Shown here: one piece after another, positions 34,521-40,617 of the stretch | Layout: every line of letters starts with the position of its first letter | How positions within the stretch are numbered: the first letter of the stretch is position 1 | Assembly: GCA_030610655.1 (NCBI GenBank) | Contig: JAUWRG010000010.1 | Location: 1 to 40,617 of the forward strand | Reading direction: 5' to 3' | DNA from: Dehalococcoidia bacterium | Lineage (GTDB): Bacteria; Chloroflexota; Dehalococcoidia; E44-bin15 | Length of the DNA stretch: 40,617 bases | The notes under the pieces: generated by a model | Database searches by the model: none | What the model saw: the letters and a program-made list of their open reading frames with translations, nothing else | Told to the model about the DNA's origin: nothing | Made by a program: the position numbers and the translations under genes

Positions 34521-35075
34521 ATGGCAACAACAGAACGTACGATAAATGATGCCCTCGCTGAGGTTCTTAAGGCTAGCGGTGAGCGACCGGATATTTTGGC
34601 CACTGAGCCAAGTGTCTCTGCGGTCATGATTGAAACCGAGGTAATACCGGCTACGTCCGTTGAAATGGCTATAGTCCAGCGTCTCGGCGAGCAGCTTCTT
34701 CTCTCAGGCCAGCTAGTATTGGCATCGTTAGCGGTGATCATGCCGATGAAGCAACGAGATCACTCTGGCCGCCCCTTAAAGCATGAGCTTGCTTTCGCAT
34801 TGGACTTCGACATGGCCCTTTACACAGGCGGAAATCCTGAGAAACACCTACGCTGGCCTCGAACAGGTTGGTTGCGAGGCAACACCATTGCTCTATCATT
34901 CCTCATCCAATTGGCTTCTGTCCCACCCGCAGTCATCGAACACGCGGCTGACAGATTAGTCACCGCAGAAGACAGCCCCTTGGCATTGTTCAGACGAAAA
35001 CTAGCACTTAAGCCATCGATAACTGGGGGCAAGCTCACTCCTCCTGACAGCTTGTCGGGAATGGATCACACATGA
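34521..35075 (+). CDS. Uncharacterised protein; possible stand-alone nuclease-like N-terminal domain of a restriction/DNA-methylase family (remnant?)
   Basis: ERPDILATEPSVSAVMIETEV has a D...ExE nuclease-like look; text ALYTGG...RWPRTGWLRG...SVPPAVIEHAADRL resembles N-termini of some N6-methylase proteins from memory; no methylase follows. Confidence 0.45.
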   Translation: MATTERTINDALAEVLKASGERPDILATEPSVSAVMIETEVIPATSVEMAIVQRLGEQLLLSGQLVLASLAVIMPMKQRDHSGRPLKHELAFALDFDMALYTGGNPEKHLRWPRTGWLRGNTIALSFLIQLASVPPAVIEHAADRLVTAEDSPLALFRRKLALKPSITGGKLTPPDSLSGMDHT

Positions 35076-35192
35076 AGAACGTAACACTCATCAGGCTGCT
35101 AGTCTTCATTGGGCTTGAGAATATAGGCCTCAATCCCAAGCGAGAACCGCGTGCAAACAAGTGAAGACCTATCAGAAGTTTGAGGTAGACGG

Positions 35193-36953
35193 GTGAGAAC
35201 TGATCTTAAATGGTTTCATATCTCGGACATGCATTTCGGAGGTTTCCAGTTCTTCAATAGAAAGGAACTGGCTGACTGCATCCTTGATGCCGCGCGGGAG
35301 AATCTGGGGAAGGGATGGAAGCCCGACTTTGTTGCCATAAGTGGGGATATTGCGTACAGCGCGGACCAAGGTCAATACTCTGACGCAATTTGTTTCCTTG
35401 ACAAACTGCTACAGATGCTCGAACTTCAGCGGGACAGGGTGTCAATGTGTCCTGGAAACCATGACATAGACAGGAATATCAATCGCTATCTCTTTCAGGG
35501 ATGCAGGACAAAGATAGTCTCGGGTCCGGATATTGAAGAATTCCTTCGGTCCCCTGAACGGGCTGCTTTGTTGGAACGGATGGCTCGTTACCGTGAATTC
35601 CGGGAGACATACCAGACATCCGACAGCCAGTTTACCACTGATAGTCGAAGTATTAATGCAGTTAGTCATATGAGTATCGACGGTCTCGACGTGCAGTTGT
35701 GGGAGATGAACTCTGCATGGTTAGGATACGGAGGAGAAGAAGATCGCGATAAGTTAGTTATCGGTAGCTTGTCCTTGAGCCAGTTCATTAAATCACAGCC
35801 ACCACGCGAGGGGTGCATATCTTTCGGGATTATCCATCACCCGTTTCACTGGCTTACAAGTTTCGAGAGTGAACACATCGAGGCCATCTGCTGCGAGAAC
35901 TTCGATTTCGTGCTGCACGGGCACATTCACAAGCCAGCGACAAAGGCCATGATCGTGAATGGGGGTCGGACAATCCTACTGACTGCCGGAGCTCTGCTGC
36001 AAGAATATGAAAGAGATTACCAGTTCTGCCTTGATACCTACAGCATAGCGGATAGTACACTAACGGTGGAGAGTCATCTCTACGTTGCGGAGCAGCGAAA
36101 ATGGTATGTCCATACTGACGTGCTAGAGGTTGAGCCACCTTCATCGTCCAGCCTCGTCACCACGGATGTCTATAGGGAGCTTTTGCAGAGACACGCAGAC
36201 TTCATTGCGCCCGCCCACATGTGCACAGTCATTTGCGGCATCAGTAGTGAAATCGCATTTTGCTGGAATGGATCGCCGAGCTTCTACTCACCAGTGCTGT
36301 TGAAGCAAGGCGAAGCCAGCGATGTGGAAAGTGCAGTGTCACTGCGACAATTTCAGAGGCTCATCCGTTTCTACGGCAAGAACGCGATGAACCATGTCTT
36401 TGCTGAGCATGGGTCACTCATCGAAGAGTATGATAGATTCCTCAAGAGGGAATCTGATACCGCCCCGGCATTCCGGGCAATCTTGACTGCTCGTGAGGAA
36501 GAAGCAAAGACGACACTAGGAACGGAAGTCGCGGACACATCAGCAACATCGTTTATGCAGCTGGGGCTCCGCAGGGCAATCGCCGCAGAAGATATGGCAG
36601 CAACACTAAGATACCTCGCGCTGTGTAAGGCTGACACTTCCTCACCCATTCGTGCAGAGATACTAAAATTCGACGCAAGGATTGTCGATCTCCCTGAGGG
36701 AGTCTCGTTATATGAAGCATGGCTCGAAAGCGACGGTAGCGATGACTTCTCGTTCGAAGACTACTGTGCGATCATCAACAGCCAATCCGTTAAGGGTAAA
36801 TCACAATTGGCAGGTCAGGCAATCCTGAGATGCGCGGAGCTGTATCCGAGTAAATCCGCAGAGAGACTAAACGAGATAGTCCGGAATCTTGCATCCCAGT
36901 ACGGTGACAGGACACTCTACGATCAATTCAAATCCATCACAGACAGGAGCTGA
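35193..36953 (+). CDS. Metallophosphoesterase with uncharacterised C-terminal region
   Basis: FHISDMHFGGFQ, FVAISGDIAYSADQ, MCPGNHDIDR, GIIHHPFHWL, FVLHGHIHKP motifs; GTG start. Confidence 0.9.
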   Translation: MRTDLKWFHISDMHFGGFQFFNRKELADCILDAARENLGKGWKPDFVAISGDIAYSADQGQYSDAICFLDKLLQMLELQRDRVSMCPGNHDIDRNINRYLFQGCRTKIVSGPDIEEFLRSPERAALLERMARYREFRETYQTSDSQFTTDSRSINAVSHMSIDGLDVQLWEMNSAWLGYGGEEDRDKLVIGSLSLSQFIKSQPPREGCISFGIIHHPFHWLTSFESEHIEAICCENFDFVLHGHIHKPATKAMIVNGGRTILLTAGALLQEYERDYQFCLDTYSIADSTLTVESHLYVAEQRKWYVHTDVLEVEPPSSSSLVTTDVYRELLQRHADFIAPAHMCTVICGISSEIAFCWNGSPSFYSPVLLKQGEASDVESAVSLRQFQRLIRFYGKNAMNHVFAEHGSLIEEYDRFLKRESDTAPAFRAILTAREEEAKTTLGTEVADTSATSFMQLGLRRAIAAEDMAATLRYLALCKADTSSPIRAEILKFDARIVDLPEGVSLYEAWLESDGSDDFSFEDYCAIINSQSVKGKSQLAGQAILRCAELYPSKSAERLNEIVRNLASQYGDRTLYDQFKSITDRS

Positions 36954-36957
36954 GATT

Positions 36958-39252
36958 ATGACCAATACAGGATTCCCGATAACAATCGATTTTGAGAGAC
37001 TGCTCAGAACACTCTCCAAGGAAATCTACGACACTCCTATGGCCTTTCTCCGAGAGAACGTACAGAATGCTGTGGATGCCATACGGATGCGCCAAGCCGA
37101 GAATCCCGGTTTCTCCGAAGGGCGCGTGACCGTGAGCGTGGACGAGAAGCTAGTGACGATAACGGACAATGGGGTGGGCATGTCTCAGAAAGACCAACAA
37201 GAGTTCTTCTGGCGCATCGGAGCAAGCGGGAAGAACACGCCGGAGGCAAGAAAAGCAGGGTGCATAGGTACCTTCGGGATAGGTGGATTCGCAAATTTCG
37301 GCGTATGCAACCACCTTGTTGTCACATCCAAGAGAGAAGGGTATCCAGGTTGCCGTACGAGTCTGCAAAGGTCCGATTTTGGTGAATCCACGCCAACCGT
37401 GACCAGCGAACCATGCGAAGCCTCAGGGCCGCATGGCACAATTGTGGAGGCAGAACTGATTAATCCTGGTGACCCCCAGCAGTTGAAGGATTATTTAAAG
37501 AGCTTCGTAATGTATGTGCCAGAACTCGTAACCTTCAATGGGGAGAACATCTCCGGAGCCCAGTTTATGTCTGAAGAGAGCATAGGCAATTTGCAGACGC
37601 TAATGGCTGAACCGGTGCAGCTCAGTCTGTCACCCGATTCCAGGATACAGGCAAGATTCTATAGGGATGATGCAGGAACGATTCACGTGGTAATTGGGGA
37701 ACCGGGTGCCAGTGGTGTGCATGATAGATGTCGCGGATGGCTCAGACTCAATAATGGTACTCTGGAGGCCCTCAAGAAGGGATTCAAACTATGCAACACC
37801 AATGTGTCCAGCTACATTGGGATATCTGGACGTTTGGATATGATCAACTTTGTTCCCACAGCAGGAAGAGATTCCCTTTCTCCTGAATCCCAGCATCTCA
37901 TAAGCACGTTGGCAAGAGCAATCGAAAGGCAGGCCATTGAGATCATTCTGGACTCAACTGATCTGCTATCGCAACACACGCGCATATTGCGACAAGTTGT
38001 CGCAGAAGGTTTGATTGAGCGTCTTGGAAGGCTTGATGTCACCCTCGCTGATGGCACGAAGACTACTCTCGGAAAGCTTCGCGCGAGGCATGAATCCGGA
38101 ACCAGTATCTACTTCGGCTCACAAGTGCAGCGGGAGCTCTTGGATGTACTTCAAGCCAGCGGAAACGTGATTGTGATCCTCTCTTCAGAGAGCGATAGGA
38201 AGAAAGCAGAGACTAACTATCTCTCATCCTACTGCAGCGCGACAAGCTACGAAGGACTTGTCGAAATCAAGGAGAACTACAATGACCTATCGTCGTTCGA
38301 AGTTGACTTCCTTGCCAATCTGGAGGCGGTCATCAAGCTTCGCTATGAAGTGACCGATTTTACCTTGATACCTGCAAGAATAACTGGGGGAGTCCCTGCG
38401 TACGTGCAGGGGAGAAAGGGCTCCCGGACTAGAGTCTATGTAGACGTTCGGCATCAAGAAATCACTCGACTGCACACATTGGAGGGTTCATCTTTCCTGT
38501 ACTCGATCGTGAATGAGTTCTGCAAAGAATACCTTGCGAGCGCGCTCAGAACAAAAAGCCCCAAGTTCTTTGGAAGTGGTGCCCTTGATTTTGACGAGCT
38601 AATCAGAAAACGTGCTGAGTTGTGGAAACTTGCAGAGATCGATATTCTGACATTCGTCCACGCGAGTGAAGGCGGTGCTGTTGAGTCTGATACCCTCGAC
38701 AGGAGTAGGAATCTAACAGGTATCAGGGATGTTCTCAGCCAGTCCGACATGGCGACTGTCGAAGTGGGCGGGGAGAAACCTGAGCAGGTGCAAGGAGACC
38801 AAGGAGAGAATGAGCTATCTGAAGGTACAGGTGCTCCAAAGATACTTAAGCTCATTGACAAGTCGGGATTACTGGGCATTGCTGGTTTCTACATCAAACT
38901 GATGGATGGCCCCGCAAAGGCGTTCGGTGATGATATTCAGGCAATGGAAGAGTCTTCTACTTTCTGGTTCGGCAACCGGATAACGTATGCTTTCACTGAC
39001 GCGAAGAGCATTGTATTCCACTATGAACTGCGGCTGCAGCAAATCATTTTGGCCCAATCAGATACCGAGGAGGACGAGCCAACAGGAGTTGCCCAACTGA
39101 AGAATCCAATACAGGAATACCAGAGTTCGATGTATTTCAGGATACCGGAAGTACTGGAACGATATCTCGTCCCAACTGCCGGTATTGAGATTCTGGTTCG
39201 CGTCAATTATGACTGGTTCGATCTTCAAAGAGGAAAAGCTTGGCCGTGGTGA
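36958..39252 (+). CDS. Hsp90/GHKL-type (Bergerat fold) ATPase with uncharacterised C-terminus
   Basis: FLRENVQNAVDAIRM (N box), VTITDNGVGMSQ (G1), GCIGTFGIGGFANFGVC (G2), GPHGTIVEAEL (G3); start moved to ATG 36958, 4 nt after the upstream stop. Confidence 0.88.
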   Translation: MTNTGFPITIDFERLLRTLSKEIYDTPMAFLRENVQNAVDAIRMRQAENPGFSEGRVTVSVDEKLVTITDNGVGMSQKDQQEFFWRIGASGKNTPEARKAGCIGTFGIGGFANFGVCNHLVVTSKREGYPGCRTSLQRSDFGESTPTVTSEPCEASGPHGTIVEAELINPGDPQQLKDYLKSFVMYVPELVTFNGENISGAQFMSEESIGNLQTLMAEPVQLSLSPDSRIQARFYRDDAGTIHVVIGEPGASGVHDRCRGWLRLNNGTLEALKKGFKLCNTNVSSYIGISGRLDMINFVPTAGRDSLSPESQHLISTLARAIERQAIEIILDSTDLLSQHTRILRQVVAEGLIERLGRLDVTLADGTKTTLGKLRARHESGTSIYFGSQVQRELLDVLQASGNVIVILSSESDRKKAETNYLSSYCSATSYEGLVEIKENYNDLSSFEVDFLANLEAVIKLRYEVTDFTLIPARITGGVPAYVQGRKGSRTRVYVDVRHQEITRLHTLEGSSFLYSIVNEFCKEYLASALRTKSPKFFGSGALDFDELIRKRAELWKLAEIDILTFVHASEGGAVESDTLDRSRNLTGIRDVLSQSDMATVEVGGEKPEQVQGDQGENELSEGTGAPKILKLIDKSGLLGIAGFYIKLMDGPAKAFGDDIQAMEESSTFWFGNRITYAFTDAKSIVFHYELRLQQIILAQSDTEEDEPTGVAQLKNPIQEYQSSMYFRIPEVLERYLVPTAGIEILVRVNYDWFDLQRGKAWPW

Positions 39253-39268
39253 GGGGTGTAAACTACCT

Positions 39269-39421
39269 TTACTTGAATAGCTTGCCCAGGCCACGCCCGG
39301 TAACCTTACCGGCACCACGCCGGGCGACTCTCTTACCTACCTTGCCCTTTTTGACGGCGTTCACATCACCCAGGATACGGGCTAATGTGTAGAGAAATCC
39401 CCTTGTCTTTCCTATGCTCAT
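39269..39421 (-). CDS. Small basic conserved-looking protein (50 aa)
   Basis: Reverse-strand ORF below track cutoff: MSIGKTRGFLYTLARILGDVNAVKKGKVGKRVARRGAGKVTGRGLGKLFK*; starts 2 nt after the upstream stop. Confidence 0.75.
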   Translation of the reverse strand: MSIGKTRGFLYTLARILGDVNAVKKGKVGKRVARRGAGKVTGRGLGKLFK

Positions 39422-39423
39422 AG

Positions 39424-39909
39424 CTAAGACACCTTCTCTGAATAAAGTCGATAGCTTCGTCCTTCTTTTTCTCTGCGTATGAGGCCCATTTGTTCAGCGT
39501 ATATTAGTAAGTTAGATACCTCACGCCCGTCAACACATAGCACCTTGCCGAGTTTGGCTTGGATAAACCCCGGATTTTCCAAAAGGGATGATTCTACTCT
39601 ATCCATCAAATCTGCTCGCTCCAAAGCGAAGTCAACCTCGCTAAGCCATTCCGCAAGCTCCGGTATAGATTTAAGCAGTGTCCTTATACGGTGCAAATCG
39701 TCACGCCGTCGCAAGACGGATAGGTAATGACATGCGTATCCAAGTGGTGGTGAACCCTTTATGTCCCATTGCCCAAATTCCCTAATGGTATCCTTCACTA
39801 ATTGCGGAAGCCACTTTACGGCTTCTAGCGAAAGTTCCAAGGCCTGATAATAGCGTTTTTGGGAACGAGCACGCTCAATATTTTCTAGTAGAGTAAAATA
39901 ATTGCCCAT
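39424..39909 (-). CDS. Hypothetical protein with a possible winged-helix-like C-terminus
   Basis: Open frame of 161 aa co-directional with the small ORF; C-term FIQAKLGKVLCVDGREVSNLLIYAEQMGLIRREKEGRSYRLYSEKVS looks like wHTH. Confidence 0.7.
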   Translation of the reverse strand: MGNYFTLLENIERARSQKRYYQALELSLEAVKWLPQLVKDTIREFGQWDIKGSPPLGYACHYLSVLRRRDDLHRIRTLLKSIPELAEWLSEVDFALERADLMDRVESSLLENPGFIQAKLGKVLCVDGREVSNLLIYAEQMGLIRREKEGRSYRLYSEKVS

Positions 39910-40096
39910 TTATCACCTTCGCTTGCATTCATGTTTAATCAGTCACTACTAGCGCCCACATCATAAGCCTTAGTAATTAAAGCCGTCAACATTCCTTTTG
40001 GTGATGTCTCAGACTTCCTGTAAAAGCAGATATGGCTTGGATACCTCCAAGAGAAATAATCAGGGCCCAAGAGGCCCGGAAAGGAGGACTTACGCC

Positions 40097-40617
40097 ATGG
40101 AGAGAATACCACCATCAAGGAAGATGAGACAAGAGGTTGAGGAGGTGTTTACTGGGTGTGAGACAGAGGGACATCCGCTGGATAAATTTGTCAGTTTAGG
40201 AGCCAGATATATGCTTCAGGTAGCCTTAGAGCAAGAAGTAGAGGATTACCTGGGCAGAGCTCATTACCGTCGGGGTTCCCGCCAAAAGAATGGCTGGCGT
40301 AACGGTTATGAGCCAGGGAAAGTGAAGACAGCTGATGGTATATTGGAAATAGACTTGCCGCAGCTAAGAGCCACAGAAGAACCTTATCACTCACGATTAG
40401 CCCGGCTGTTCCGAGAAGGCTCCGATATCCTGGGGAAGATGGTAACCGAGATGTATGTTAGGGGGCTATCTACCAGGGATGTAGAGAACATGTTCATCCA
40501 GACTCTTGGGCAACGGCTGCTCTCCAGGAGCGGTGTGAGCAGTCCTTCTTAGAAGGATCTATCGCCTTCAGCAGGACTTTGATACATGGAGGAAACGGGA
40601 CCTATCAGGGCTCAAGG
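40097..40617 (+). pseudogene. IS256/mutator-family transposase, frameshifted near 40540 and cut by the window end
   Basis: KFVSLGARYMLQVALEQEVEDYLGRAHYRRG...NGWRNGYEPGKVKTADGILEIDLPQLR...MYVRGLSTRDVENMFIQTLGQRLLSRSGVS then stop at 40552; +1 frame continues LLRRIYRLQQDFDTWRKRDLSGLK. Confidence 0.88.

Noticed and set aside
1-40617. CRISPR array
   Set aside because: No regularly spaced direct repeats seen on reading the window.
34126-40617. Second copy of the tmRNA 3' end marking the far att site
   Set aside because: Looked for GTTCAACTCTCCCCCGTCTCCACCA-like sequence and did not see it before the window end.

Overview
The window looks like a chromosomal segment from a Dehalococcoidia-like Chloroflexota. 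That placement is an inference from gene content and order; no search was run. Main contents, left to right: (1) a minus-strand RNA-metabolism cluster: DEAD-box helicase (partial, GTG start), two RRM proteins and a zinc-ribbon protein; (2) tRNA-Lys(TTT); (3) a four-gene redox cluster: NuoE-like, NuoF-like, HoxU/NuoG-N-like with an odd Cys-rich tail, and an FMN-binding glutamate-synthase-like protein; (4) purQ, a purL carrying two N-terminal PurS-like domains, and hisF, all on the minus strand; (5) a housekeeping run tsaC-rpiB-dxs-pgk-apgM ... tpiA ... miaA-dapF-(pentapeptide protein)-dapL-hflX-ctpA-smpB-ssrA, interrupted by two accessory cassettes; (6) a region 3' of ssrA with an accessory island appearance, ending in a broken IS256-family transposase. 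The accessory systems most worth follow-up are: (a) a one-polypeptide restriction-methylase with a C-terminal MNT nucleotidyltransferase, overlapping a HEPN gene that appears to need a -1 frameshift; (b) a two-gene metallophosphoesterase + Hsp90/GHKL-type ATPase pair beside ssrA; (c) a HAD + YhaO-like nuclease + membrane-anchored YhaN-like ATPase trio. No CRISPR array was seen. All family calls come from reading motifs by eye.
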